This document shows, piece after piece, positions 1 to 12,408 of a stretch of DNA of 64,000 nucleotides. The notes beneath the pieces are model-generated. The model ran no database searches, was not told the origin of the DNA, and saw only the letters and a program-made list of their open reading frames with translations. The stretch spans positions 124,001 through 188,000 of the forward strand of contig JAJFPB010000001.1 of the NCBI GenBank assembly GCA_020881915.1. Direction: 5' to 3'. A program made the translations under genes and the position numbers. Each line of letters opens with the position of its first letter. The stretch's first letter is position 1. The DNA is from Paramyrothecium sp. XJ0827. Lineage: Eukaryota; Ascomycota; Sordariomycetes; Hypocreales; Stachybotryaceae.

Positions 1-1160
1 AGTTTTGTCGTTCGGTTGTCAAGTTGTACACCTGAAGCCCGGTAGCACATCCTGCCCACGGAGCGGGATTGCAAGCGGGACTTGCAGCGTCGGTCTGTTG
101 GACGGTAAGGATATCGGGGTATGGCACGTTCCCACTCTCCTCCTAGAGGTTGTTGATCTGGTTGAAAGGTTTCAGGAGAGCTTCGGCGTCACGAGCAGGG
201 CCGTTGTAGGCAAATCCCCAGAAGATGATGGGCTGTAGAGGGGGGTTTGTCAGACAATAGCCAACAACAGCGGCAGTATCGTGTAAAGATCTCTTACCTC
301 GGTATCGCTGTACGTGGGGTCTATCGAGACTTGCCCGAAATTCACCGACATCAACGTCGGTGTGGAGCCGTTGTTGTGGAACTTGTTTATCTCCTTGAAA
401 ACCTGCTCGAGTTTGGTTCCGGCAAACATGTAATTGTGATAGTGCCAGAGCTTATTCCGTCGCTTGTAAATCTTGATATTCATGCTCGTAACAAAGGCAA
501 AATTGTGCCCTGCTCCTTTCATGGCCCAGAAGAGATCCTTGTGGCTCTTGTCGCTGATGATGACCCCCGATCCATTGGCGAGAACGGCGTTTCAGCTGAT
601 GAAGTTGTTGCTGACCAGACCGTGTTCGCCCATGAGTCGGCCATAGCCGCCCCCAAGGCCCAAGCCGGATATTCCAACGCAGCCATTACTTCCAGTACCT
701 TTGAATAGCGGCTAGAAGAGTTACGAAAAAAGGGAAAGAAAAAAAGAAATGCAAAGAGAGAGAAAAATAGAGAGAGAAAAAAAGAGAGAGAGATATTTAA
801 AATTGTGCACTGCAACTTACTCGCCACATAACCCTTCTTCCACAACGTATTTATGATTTCGCCCATCCGTGCCCCTGCCTGAACACGTGCGGACGTACCA
901 GTGTCGCTGATCGTCACCATCCGAAGCTGGTGCATGTCGATCTGCAAACCGTGAAAGGTCTTGAGAGTCGTGGTCAGACCTTTCCCGCCGCTGTACGGCA
1001 AGAAATCGATGCTGTTGACATTGCAGTAGTTGATCTGAATCGAGCCGTCAGCAGCCCGAACTACCTGCAGGGTAACAGGGACAACTCGCCACGATTGTAG
1101 CCACGTCTGATTCTTGCGCAGGGCGGACCACGACCTCGACATCGGTCTGACCATTCAAGG
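1..1160 (-). pseudogene. Berberine-bridge-enzyme-like FAD-linked oxidoreductase, decayed and 5'-truncated
   Basis: On the minus strand, exons at about 1150-1093, 1034-821, 698-298 and 232-1 join through GT..AG introns. They give the FAD-binding fold of BBE-like (PCMH-type) oxidases: RPAQESDVATI, then DFLPYSGGKG, GLQIDMHQL, a Gly-rich [21 protein letters not shown], then WAMKGAGHNFAFVTS. Towards the C-terminus there is PIIFWGFAYNGPARDAEAL and a VPYPDI segment, and the frame continues off the window. Two in-frame stops break it: TGA at 592-594 just after the SNNFIS motif, and TAG at 143-145 before VPYPDI. The secretion signal and first exon expected of this family are missing, because AT-rich DNA starts at about 1160. 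Both stops can be explained by C-to-T changes (CGA to TGA, CAG to TAG), as RIP leakage would produce. The intron at 820-699 holds a 70-nt purine-rich tract. Family assignment is firm; loss of function is inferred from the stops and the missing N-terminus. Confidence 0.8.
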
Positions 1161-1460
1161 GTTAAAGATATAAAGCTATTAGCCCTATAATTTATAGTTA
1201 ATAGTTATAATAACTAGAAGGGTACTACTTAGTAGTTAATAGCACAGGGATTTCCCTATTCCTTTAATATACTAATATTATAACTAGGGTAATATAGGGG
1301 CTATAATATAGGATATATTTCTATATTGTTAAGGAGCTATAATTATGACTACTATTGAATATTTCTATTAGTTTAAAACAGACAAGTGTATTCCAGGTAA
1401 GGTATTAGCTATTCTAATTTTATATTTTGTAAATATAACAAATTAAACCTTGCAACTTGA
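1161..1460. repeat. AT-rich, RIP-like segment
   Basis: About 300 bp of TA-rich DNA with sharp edges against normal-composition sequence on both sides. There is no usable reading frame. It lies where the 5' end of the BBE-like gene should be, so it is probably a RIP-mutated remnant of a repeat that cut off that gene. Which repeat it was cannot be told. Confidence 0.5.
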
Positions 1461-1492
1461 TCAGATTGCTCTAAGAATCCTCTTTCCAATAC

Positions 1493-3399
1493 TCATGGAA
1501 CTACTATAGTTCCTTTTCCCTTATCCAAGTTCTTCTCTGACTGGCTGTGGCCTGCTTCTGAGTCCACTTCTCCCGTTGGAGAACCTTCAATGACAGCTGT
1601 CTTGCCTGCGTCATTATCCAGTAGATCCTTTTGACGGACTGCATAGGATTCCCACGGGTATCTGCGAGCTTCACTCATGGCCGGATCTTTGAACAGACAT
1701 GAGAGCACAGCGTAAGTGAAGGCTCCCATGACAACAGCAAAGAGCCAACCCATCTGGTACAGGTTAACCCATCCATGGGCGATATCCCGGGTTCGGTCAA
1801 ATTGCCAAGCAAATCCTGGACATACAGGCCAAATAGCCATGACATAAGCGCCGTATGCTTTCCAATTGACGCCCATCGAGTACCAATAATCTGTGTTTGT
1901 TAGCAAGCTGTTGTTGACATCGATGGTGGAACATACCCTTCTTCGCTGTGTAGAGTGACAGCACATCGACATTTCCTCTGCGCAGAATATAATCCGTCAC
2001 CGCGATGGAGGGGATCGCCCCCAAGAAAAGACTGTACCCAGTGAGGAAGGTCAGGTAGGCCCTAGCGGTTGCAAGAATGTGCCATGGCTGTATGACGAAG
2101 CCGATCGTGAGGCCAAGTATCATGCCGCGGTTGATGTTGAGATACTTTGGCACCAGGCAGGCCGAATCCGCTCCAAAGGAGATGAGGTTTGCAGACAAAT
2201 TTTTGACTTGCTCGGAAAATGACATCAGGATGGCAAAGAGAAAGATTGCACAGCGGGCACCGCCATTCCAGTTGTTGGTAAGAATCACATCGCACATATC
2301 CCATAAATTCCAGTATACCTTACCATATCGGTAGGCGATGGCATTGGTACCAAAGATACCAATCAAGCAAACCACCGTCTTCCAAAATGCAATGGTGAGG
2401 AATTGGGGCCACCCGGTGGCACTCGGCTTTGCGGCGTAGCGGGCAATGTCGGGATTGGATGTGATCAATGGGGAAAAGTTGCCAATGATTGCTTGGACGC
2501 TGTACATGAAAGCCCAGCCCAATTGAGATCCCGTCAGCGGCTCGTTGGTGGTCTTGGTCGTGGTAGCACCCCGGCCTCCCACTACCATGCAATAGATGAA
2601 GAAGCCCAGGGTAACAGGAGGAATGACCAAGGCCTTCAAAGTCCACAAATGTCGCATCTTGTGCACTTTGAGAGCCATGGCTGGAAAGGTTCCAATCCAG
2701 ACGATGAAGCAGGCCACAAACTTCCGAGTCGTGATAGCGGCGCTCTCTGGAAAAGTATTCGGCATCTTGTACCAAGCGTCTCCAAATACACATCTAGCTC
2801 AACGTTAGATGAGATCAAATTGGGTCATTAGTCGGGCGCATACCGGAACGCGACGTCCAAGAATAACGAACTCTGGTACACGGTCACGCCAATCCAGAGG
2901 ATCGATACCACGGCTCGAGTAAAGACAGGAAAGAGGGAACCGTACAGTCCTGCGGGTATTAGATCAGGTGGGTATTTGAGCTTGAATGTGGACACCTACC
3001 GAAGGAAACTCGCTGAAGCGTCGGAAATCCGATGTGGTAGACTGACGATTGCCTCGAGTTGGCGGCCACTGCAAGGCCGCTAATGACGGAGCCAACGAAG
3101 CATGCTATGACCGCTTGCCACCAGTACAACCTGAGACTAAGAAGGGAGGACGCGGCAGCCCATGCGCCAGCCGTAAAGTTGTATGAGTACCAAAGCGAAA
3201 AGTAATGCAGGGACTTCCAGGTTCGCTCGGAGGGAGGACTGGGGTCCATGTGGGCATTGGACCAGATGAAGCCATGGGAGGAAGGCGCAAAGTCAGATGT
3301 CTGAACTTCGATGGCGTTCCTAAAGCCCTGCTTGGTGGTAAGAGCGAGTTTGGTCTTGCGACCAAACTCCTTCACATTGCTCTTCTTGAAGTGGACCAT
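1493..3399 (-). CDS. NCS1-family (Fur-type) nucleobase/allantoin/uracil cation symporter
   Basis: Plasma-membrane proton symporter of the NCS1 family, Fur subgroup, whose members carry uracil, allantoin, uric acid, uridine or related compounds. Four exons (3399-3000, 2949-2844, 2793-1937, 1890-1493) with introns of 46-50 bp give an open frame of 586 residues, normal for the family. The ATG at 3399 (MVHFKKSN) is preferred over upstream in-frame codons because the conserved part begins directly after it. Family marks are an N-terminal FIWSNAHMDP-type segment before TM1, about 12 hydrophobic segments, an ARYAAKPSATGWPQ loop, and the SANLISFGADSA and YLNINRG helix-8/9 region near residue 375. The C-terminal tail is polar and acidic-rich, as expected for a cytosolic endocytosis/trafficking tail. 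A CTCGGCCGAG palindrome lies 457 bp upstream, shared with the dioxygenase cluster at 14-21 kb, so it may supply that pathway with substrate. Which nucleobase it carries cannot be decided from sequence. Confidence 0.88.
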
Positions 3400-3549
3400 G
3401 ATGATTCCACGAGGGTCGGGGATCCGAGGATTAGATGAGAATGGTTGACTCCGGGCAACACGACAAGAACACCGGCTGCGGATGATCAGGACCAGGAAGA
3501 AGAACGACAGCCACCGAGTTGAGAGAGCTTCTTGTACAGCCGGCACCAT

Positions 3550-3588
3550 GGACAATATTTAAGGACAACATTTAAGGACAATATTTAA
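3550..3588. repeat. Three tandem copies of a 13-bp unit
   Basis: Unit GGACAAYATTTAA is repeated three times without spacers; the middle copy differs by one base (C for T). It sits about 150 bp upstream of the permease start, so it may affect its promoter, but no known binding motif is recognised. Confidence 0.7.
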
Positions 3589-3855
3589 TCTATCCTTGCG
3601 TGTGGAGTCGTTGTGATAAGGTAACACAACGGATTGGTTGGCGTTATCAGCAATGTCTTATCGTTGAGATCTGCCTTCAACACCCCAGACAAGATCAAGC
3701 TAGTTGACCTGCTCCTCGGTACTTGTCAATGCGGTGGCCAACGTCTAGAATTTGTGTCATTAGCAATGGTTGCATCGATAGAGGTCTGCCAGTCAGCCCT
3801 GATAGCTGGGGTGTTGCTTCGGTATAGCTTGGAGATATCTTAGGCGATGTCAAGA

Positions 3856-3867
3856 GCTCGGCCGAGC
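3856..3867. promoter_or_regulatory. Perfect 12-bp palindrome GCTCGGCCGAGC, candidate Zn2Cys6 operator
   Basis: The core CTCGGCCGAG is identical to sites in the two divergent promoters at 15.8 and 19.5 kb. It lies 457 bp upstream of the permease ATG and about 450 bp left of the retrotransposon. Palindromic CGG-type sites are typical for Zn2Cys6 regulators. Caveat: the site lies in a short open frame (GDVKSSAEHALSAKAARVSQ) that might be residual coding sequence. Confidence 0.45.
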
Positions 3868-3959
3868 ATGCCTTATCAGCCAAGGCCGCGCGAGTCTCAC
3901 AGGACACGGGCCTAGAGATTAACGTCGCCCACCCCACAAGCGGCCGCCCCACCCTAACC

Positions 3960-4319
3960 GACTACCAAGGTAGCACACAGGCCCTAATTTCGTGATCTAA
4001 CTACATAGCTAAGAATAATATTATTTATAATTTATATTATATATTTAATATTTAATATTTATTTTCGTATTAATTAATATTATTTTACAAATAAATTTAT
4101 TATTCTTAATTATTAAGTTATGTATTAAATTTAATTTATTACCCCTAGAGGCCTCACCTTATTGAACCTCTTAGAGCTCTAATTCCTATTAGGCCTTTTA
4201 TAAGATATAATTTAATTACTTGGCTTTTAAAGCTATTATATAAGCTGCCTAATAGCATAGGGCGCCGGGTTTTAATAGCTACCAAGTAACCCCCTGGATT
4301 TTGCCGGTCGCTATCTTGA
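3960..4319. other. AT-rich flank left of the retrotransposon, no gene
   Basis: Strongly TA-rich from about 3990 to 4140, then mixed. An imperfect inverted repeat (arms around 4001-4020 and 4090-4125, AAGAATAATA against TATTATTCTT) suggests a small mutated element or stem-loop. No coding sequence is visible. Confidence 0.4.
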
Positions 4320-4324
4320 CTATA

Positions 4325-4932
4325 TGTAATGACCGGGCCTGGACCTAAGTATAGGGTAGGTAGTTTTATAGTTTTATTATTTAATATAGGAAATAGGATT
4401 CCCTCTTAAAGTAATAGATTACTTATTACTAATTTATAAAACTTCTTCTTTAGAAGCTAGTTAAAGAATATCTTAGGGATTATATATTATTAATAACTAG
4501 TAGATTCTAATCTAAATATAGTATATAGAATCTTCTACTTATATATATAGTTCTCTTTTTTAAAGTATATAGGAGAGTATTTCTTAGATTATAATATATA
4601 ATACTTCTAGAAGTATTATAGAAAGTAATTTCTTTTAGTAGTACTTTTATATTTCTAATCTTATTTATAGAAATTATTTTTTATATAGATCTTTATTTTT
4701 ATTAGATATTTTTTCTATTTTTATTTTTTTATTTCTAGTTTTTTATTTTTAGTTCTTCTTTTATATTAATATATAATTTAAGTTAATATATTAGAGATTA
4801 GTTTATAGATTATATTAGTAATATAAAAGCTAGCTTATTTTAAGGCTAGTAGCCTAAGACTAATATAATATTTATATATTATATTATATAATATTTTATA
4901 ACTTAGTTATAATCTTAGATTAGATTATAATA
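4325..4932 (-). repeat. Left LTR (3' LTR of the minus-strand element)
   Basis: 608 bp. Its outer end (TGTAATGACCGGGCC) keeps G and C, whereas its inner end (4913-4932) is almost fully A/T. Differences from the right LTR in the terminal regions compared are all C/T or G/A transitions, apart from an 11-bp length difference. Confidence 0.9.
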
Positions 4933-7913
4933 TAATACTTCTCTCTCTAAGACTAAGTCTTATAGCCTAGTATTAAATATACTTAAGATTATTAGTTCCT
5001 ATTATATATATAGATCTCTTCTTCTTTTTTTTATTTCTTACTAATATACTAATACTATATTAGATTATATTAAAAAATCTAAATCCTAAAAAACTCTTAA
5101 GTATAAGTTATTATTTTATTTTATTACTATCTTTAGAGAGCTTACTAATATATTATATTCTTATTATTTTAAATATAAGTATAAATATAAATTTCCCTAT
5201 AAGAAGATTTATTATAGTAAATATACTAATTATAGCTATTCTTATAATAAAGTTTTAATTACTTCTTATTATTTATTTTTTATTTTTTTTACTTATATTT
5301 ATATAATTTCTAATTTTCTTAGTTTTAGTAAATTATCTTCTTAATTAATATAAGAGCTTATTTTATTAGAAGAAGAAAGTAATAGTATTAATTACTAAAA
5401 TAATTATAAAGTTAAATTAGATTTATATAGTATATACTAAAATTAAAGTAAAAAGTATTAAGTTATTTAATTATAAGGTAGCTAAGGCTAATATTAAGGC
5501 TTTTTTTATAAATATCTAGTAATTAATTAAATTAGTTTAGCTAGTAAGGGGCTTTAATATTATTAATTAAAATATAGCTAATTTTAATTTTAATTCCCCA
5601 TTTAAGTCTATATTTAGAATTAGGTAATTTTTTATTTAGTATTTCCTAGGTATTCTAGAGATTCCTAAGTATTTTTACTATTATTATAGTTCTTCTATTT
5701 TATAAAGTATATTATTTTTTTATTTTCTTTAATTTATTATACTAATATTCTCTTAACTTTATATTCTAGTTCTTTTAATAAGACTTTAATACTATTTTTT
5801 ATAAAGTTATTACTTTTAATTAGTTCTAAAAGTATAATATAAAATACTAGATATATTTTTATTATATTAAATAAATATAATTTATATATAATATTAGAAA
5901 TATTTCTAATAATTAGAAATAATTTTAATTTTTTAAAATCTAATTTCTTACTTAATTATATTATTTTTATATTTTTTCTAAGTAAGTAAACTATATTTTT
6001 CTTCTTTAAAATTAATTTATTTAATCTTTTTTAATTATAGAACTTAGTTATTTTATCTTTAATAAATAAAATTTCTTTTTTAAATATATTATATAGTATT
6101 TTTATATCTTATACTTTAATTATAGCTTTTTTATTAGCTATTTTAATTTAAATTTCTTATTTAAATATAGATTTAAATCTATAGTTTATAAAATAAAGTA
6201 ATTATTAAGTAGTTTCTAATTTTTATTTATTATATATAATTTATATAATTAGTAGTAATTTAATTTAGTTATTTTATTTATAGTTAATATAATAATATAG
6301 ATATATTTTAATAATTTAATTTAAGTATTTTATTTATTTATTTATTTATAGGTAATAAGTAGTACTTAGTTTATTATTAATTCTAAGTTATATTATTAAT
6401 TCTTACTAGAATTTTAATATAAATATAGTATCTCTATTAGAGATAATTTCCTTTAGTAATTTATATTATAAGATAATATATTTAATAAAGTAATATACTA
6501 TTATTTTAGTATTAGTTACTTTATTATAAATTATAAAATATATAAACTCTATAAATCTATTAATAATAGTAAAAATACTATTAAAGCTATCTTTTAATTC
6601 TAGTTTCTTAGATTATAATAACTTTATAATAAAGTCCTATAAAATTAATTCCTATAATTAAATTAGTATTAGTAGGGGCTTTAAAAACCTATATAATTTA
6701 TATTATAATACCTTTATTTTTTAGTATATTATATATTTCTTAATATATCTTATAATATAATTCCTTAATTTAGGGGTATTATATATTTAGTAAATTATTT
6801 AATATATTTTCTAGATATTAGGGTATTTTATTAGAAAGTACTTATAGTATATATAAATAACTTCTTTTAAGTATTCTCTAAGTAATATCTAGATTTTTTT
6901 ATTATAGGTATTATAATCTAGCTATAGATCTTCTAAGTAGATATATTTATTAGAAAGTACTTTATATTCTTATATTAACTTATTATATTTTATAATCTTT
7001 TATTTAAGTTCTAAATTAAATTCTATTATTATTTCTAATTTTCTAAGTTTATATAACTTATAATTATTAATTTTTTTATTTATTATAAATACTTAGTTTA
7101 TAGTTTTTAGTATTTCTTATTTATAATTACTTTATTAACTTAAAGTATTAGCTCTTCTATTTTTTAATCTTTTTTTATAAATAATTTCTATATTAAATTC
7201 TAATAATATTTTATAGTAATATACTTATTAAATTATTAATATTTAAATTATAATAAAATAAGAGATATTTTTATAGTTTATATAGATCTTAATTCTATAG
7301 TTACTTTCTATAATATAATATTAAAATTTCTTAATAGCTTTAATTATTATTATAAATTTCTTACTATAAATAAGATATTAAAGTAATAATTTATTAAGTT
7401 TCTTTAATTAAAATACTATAGATTTTAATATTTTATTTTTACTTTATTATTTAATAATAGTACTAAGTATAAAATCTAATATATTAGTTTTTAATTTAAT
7501 TATTTTATTAGAATTAAATATAATAAGAATTAGTTCTTCTATAATAAGCTTCTTAATTTCTTAGAATATTTATTAAGTTTTTTTATTTTAATTTTAATTA
7601 AATTTTTATTCTTTTTTTATAAAGTTAATTAATAGTACTATAATTTTATTAAAGTTCTTAATAAATTATTAGTAGTAATTAGTAAATTTAAGGAAGCTCT
7701 ATATATTTTTTATATTTTTTAAAGATTCTTATTTATATATTACTATAATTTTTTTTCTTTATTTAGATTTTATTAAATTAAATAATATATTTAAGGTAAT
7801 TTATTTCTTAGATATAGAAATTACTTTTTTTTTAATTTAATTAATAAATTTATATTTTAAAGTACTTTAAGTACTTTATAAATATATTCTTTATATTATT
7901 TCTTATTATTTAA

Positions 7914-7960
7914 GAAAATAAGAATATTATTAAGATATATAACTATAAAGTTATTTATAT
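7914..7960 (-). pseudogene. Reverse-transcriptase active-site relic
   Basis: Minus-strand translation gives a hydrophobic strand followed by Tyr-Leu-Asn-Asn and Ile-Leu-Ile-Phe, the mutated YLDD catalytic turn of gypsy-type reverse transcriptase. It is used here only to fix the family and orientation of the element. Confidence 0.7.
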
Positions 7961-10900
7961 ATTTTCTTAAGATATAATTAATTATTCTTTAGAATATTAC
8001 TAATATATTAATTAATCTAAAAGATATAATTAAATATTTAAATAGACTAAATATAGTATAAAATACTATTTTTTATAATTTTTTTTTAACTTAAATTAAA
8101 TTATATATTTCTTTTAAATTAAGTATAATAAAGATTATTTTATTATATAATTAATTATATATTTTTATAATAAGTAGTAATAAGATATAGTCTTTTATAG
8201 TAATCTTATTAAGTTATTAGTAGTTTATTATTAATTAGAGTTTTTTATCCTTTTTTAATATAAATATAATTAGGTACTTTACTAATAAGATTAATTACTA
8301 AATATATTTTTTTCTAAGGTTTTCTTTAATATATTCTTTTAATATTTATAGTTCCTAAGTATTAAGATTATAAATTAATAAAAAGTAGATTTTCTTCTTA
8401 TTAATAAGGTAGATTTTATAGTTCTATTAAGAATATTTTAGTAGTTTTAACTTAAACTTCTCTTAGAATAGCTTCTTATAAATATAATATATTTCTAAAA
8501 TATTCTTTATTTTTTCTTTAAGTTTTTTATTTTATTTTAAGATCTTCTTTTTATTAATTAAATAGGTTTTTTATTATTTATTTTAATACTTATTATAGCT
8601 TCTTAAGATATAAGATTTCTTAGTTTATATTAGCTTAGTTTTATTTATATTATAAATTAGATTATAATAATTCTTTCTTAATTATAGTAACTTTTATTAT
8701 ATAATCTCTTCTAACTTTATATTATTTACTTTACCTAGATAGTAATTTATAGTAAATATTTACTTTCTTTTTTTTCTTCTAATCTTTAGGTTTCTATTTT
8801 AATATAAATCCTAACTTATATATTTAGCTAGTAATCTAATTAACTTATAAATTTTTAAATTTAAATTATAATCTTCTAAAAAAAATAGATTTATTACCTA
8901 GTAATATAATATTAAAGATTATTTTAAAAGTTATATTATAACTATAGAATATTAGGAGATATATTTTCTTATTAATAAACCTATTATTATATATAAGTAA
9001 TATTTCTTTAATTAACTTTATAATATAACTTCTTTTATTTTTTTTCTTTATAATAATTAAAATTAATTTACTAATTTAAAATTAATAAAACTTTAAGTTA
9101 TTCTAGAATTTAATTCTATAATAGTTTTATATTTATTAATTATTACCTTAATTATAATAATTTTATATATTACTTTATTATAGTTTTAAATTATATTAAG
9201 GATTATTTAATTATTATACTTTACTTATAGCTCTTTTATAAATAAGTATCTTTATTTTTTACTTAGTTTATTCTAATAAGAATATTATTAATATTTTATA
9301 GGGGATTTTATTTTATTTTATTTTAGAGATTTAGTATTTAAATTATAATAATAAAGTATTTATAGTAGAAGTTATTTAGTATATAGTACTTATTATATTA
9401 TTTAGTATAGTAACTAGAGGTTCTTTTATTTAATTTCCTTTTTAGAAAGTAAGTTTATATTAGGTACTTTAATTAATTTATAATTACTAGTAATTAATTA
9501 TTTTTTTTATTAATCTTTTTTATATTATTAGTTATTATTAAATATCTAAAGTATACTCCCTTAGATATATAATATCTTTAGTATTCTTCTTTATATTTTA
9601 TTAAAATAGTACTATTATAGAGATTTAAAAATCTATAAAATCTTATTTTCTTTTTTTCTTTATAATAAAGATATTCTATAGGGTATTTTTAGTAGCTTTT
9701 AACCTAATATAGCTTAGCTTTCTTTATTTTATTTAATAATTTAGTTTTATTTAGTTACTATTATTTAGTTTCTTATAGATTTTAGTAATACTAAAGTTTC
9801 TTAATTATATACTATTTATAGTAGATTATAAAGTAATCTCTTATATTTTATTTATTTTAGTATTTCTATAATTAATATAGATCTCTTTATAGAATTATAA
9901 TCTTATATTATTTATATATTACTTCCTTAATCTAGAACTAAAGATCCTTTATATTATATAGTAAGATAATATTTTATTTCTTTACTCTTATTAAGAAGAT
10001 TTTATTTTTTACTTTCTTATTAAGATATATTATATATAAATACTATAGATATAAAATCTATATAATACTATAGTATTATAGGTAATTAATATCTATATAT
10101 AGATTATTCTTTCTTTAGATTCTTAGTAATTATATATATATAGGATTTAGTAGGGCTTTTTTTATTATAACTATATAAATAAAGATATTTTTATTTATAT
10201 AGGGGTTCTATTATAATTTCCTTACTTTTTATATTATATAATTTATTATTCTTTTTTTAAGATTATTATTTAAATATTCTTACTCTTTATTTAAGTTCTC
10301 TAAGAATAAATTACTATTTTTACTTAATATTTTATTAGTAATAGTATTAAAGTCTTTAGAACTTAGTATTTATTTCTATAATTAGGTATTTAAGATTTCT
10401 TATATATAATTACTTTTTATTATTTCTTTAGCTACTTCTTTAGGGTTTTCTATATATTAGTAATCTTATAAATATATTTTATATTTATAATTCTAATTTA
10501 GTTATAGTAATATAATCTTAATAATATAAGTTATAGTAATCTTACTTAGCTATAACTTATTTTTAGTAACTAAAGTAAATCTTTCTCTCTTCTAGAATTA
10601 GTTTTATTTAAGTTATTAATATTCTTAAATAAGATATCCTTTTTTATTATAGTTATAGTAAGTAATATCTACTTTCTAGATTACTTCTAGCTTTATAGGG
10701 CTAGATTTAGTTCTATTAAAGTTTTATATTTAAAGTTATATTTATTAATTTTAATTACTTTATATATATATATTTTTAATAAATATTTAAATTATTTAAT
10801 TTTAATAAATTTATTTTTAATTTTTCTTTTATATTTATTATAAAAGATTTTCTTATAAATTTCCTTAGTTTATTTTAGCTTAAAAATAATTTATTTAAAT

Positions 10901-11719
10901 TATATTATAAAGCTAGTATATAACTTAATTTAGATTATTTTATTAAGATCTTATTTTATTTCTTAGACTTTATTTATAATATTAAAGATTCTTTTAATAT
11001 ATTTTTTAAATTTATTAAAGTTATTAAAAATTCTCTTCATATTTTTTTTATATTTAATTACTAATTTAGTAATATAATCTTAAAATATAAATTTAAATTA
11101 AATAAAAGTATTATTCTTTAGGCTTTAAGCTATAAACTTAATTTATTTTTTATTTATAATAAAGATTTTAAAGAAATATAAAAAATAGGCCCTAAATACT
11201 ATAAGGAATTCTTAAAGCTTATAAGAGCTCTTATTAAAGAATTTAGATTTATATAACTTAATAACTATATTTAGTTCCTTTTTATATTTCTTAGTATTTT
11301 ATATATCTAAAAGCCTTTTAAATTAGTTTTTAGTACTTTAGGCTATATAGAAGTTAAAATTAATAATCTTTTATAGTTACTACTTAAGTTAAATAATAGT
11401 ACTTTTAAAGTAATTAATTTTATAGAATCTAATTAATATTATAGCTATATTAGCCTAGATTTAATTAATTTTAATTATAAAGATCTAGATTTATTACTTA
11501 AGTATTTTAATCTTTTAGTTCTTTTTATTATTAGAGTTATTATTAGATTTCTTATTTAGATCTCTTATTTTAATATTATCTCTAGAGAAGATCTTAAATA
11601 ATATTTCTTTAATTTTACTTTTATTTTTAGTAATAAATATAAAGAACTTAGAACTTTCTTCTATTATTATAAGTATTACTTTAAGAAAATAATATATTTT
11701 TAAATAAGAATTATTAATA

Positions 11720-12338
11720 TATAATAACTAGATCTAGATCTAAGTATAAAGTAAGTAGTTTTATAATTTTATTATTTAATATAAAAAATAAGATTTTTTT
11801 TTAAAGTAATAAATTACTTATTATTAATTTATAAAACTTCTTCTTTAAAAGCTAATTAAAAGCTAATTAAAAAATATCTTAAAAACTATATATTATTAAT
11901 AGTTAGTAGATTCTAATTTAAATATAATATATAAAATCTTCTATTTATATATATAATTCCCTTTTCTAGAGTATATAAAAAAGTATTTCTTAGATTATAA
12001 TATATAATACTTCTAGAAATATTATAAAAAATAATCTCTTTTAGTAGTACTTCTATATTTCTAATTTTATTTATAGAAATTATTTTCTATATAGATCTTT
12101 ATTTTTATTAAATATTTTTCCTATTTCTATTCTTTTATTTCTAGTTTTCTATTTCTAGCTCTTCTTTTATATTAGTATATAATTTAGATTAATATATTAG
12201 GAGCTAGCCCATAGGTTATACTAGTAGTATAGGGACTAGTCTATCCTAAGGCCAGTAGCCTAAGGCTAGTATAGTTTTTATATATTATATTATATAATAT
12301 TCTATGGCTTAATTATAACCTTGGGTCAGGTCGTGACA
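11720..12338 (-). repeat. Right LTR (5' LTR of the minus-strand element)
   Basis: 619 bp. Identical in layout to the left LTR except for a tandem copy of the 11-mer AAAAGCTAATT near 11840-11865. The inner end (from 11720) is RIP-saturated; the outer end (GGGTCAGGTCGTGACA) is unmutated. Confidence 0.9.
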
Positions 12339-12408
12339 CTACGCCGCATTCGATCCCTATTCTTCACACGTGCACTCCGTTTGCAGCGCACCCACGGTAG
12401 TCGACAGA

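Larger units (their letters stand above)
4325..12338 (-). mobile_element. Ty3/gypsy LTR retrotransposon, complete by structure, heavily RIP-mutated
   Basis: An 8,014-bp element bounded by two alignable LTRs (4325-4932 and 11720-12338) with TG..CA ends. The interior is extremely TA-rich with no open frame. Read on the minus strand, 7960-7914 encodes a relic of the reverse-transcriptase active site: Phe-Val-Ile-Ile-Tyr-Leu-Asn-Asn-Ile-Leu-Ile-Phe. The usual Tyr-Leu-Asp-Asp has both Asp codons changed to Asn, as expected from G-to-A mutation. This sets the orientation as minus and favours Ty3/gypsy over copia. Flanking 5-mers are CTATA (left) and CTACG (right), which would be a target-site duplication if the left copy took two RIP-type transitions. 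The element cannot code for protein. It separates the permease from the rest of the dioxygenase cluster. Confidence 0.9.

Noticed and set aside
4933..11719. CRISPR-like or satellite repeats in the AT-rich interior
   Set aside because: No regular spacing; repeated TA-rich words are explained by RIP saturation of a retrotransposon.
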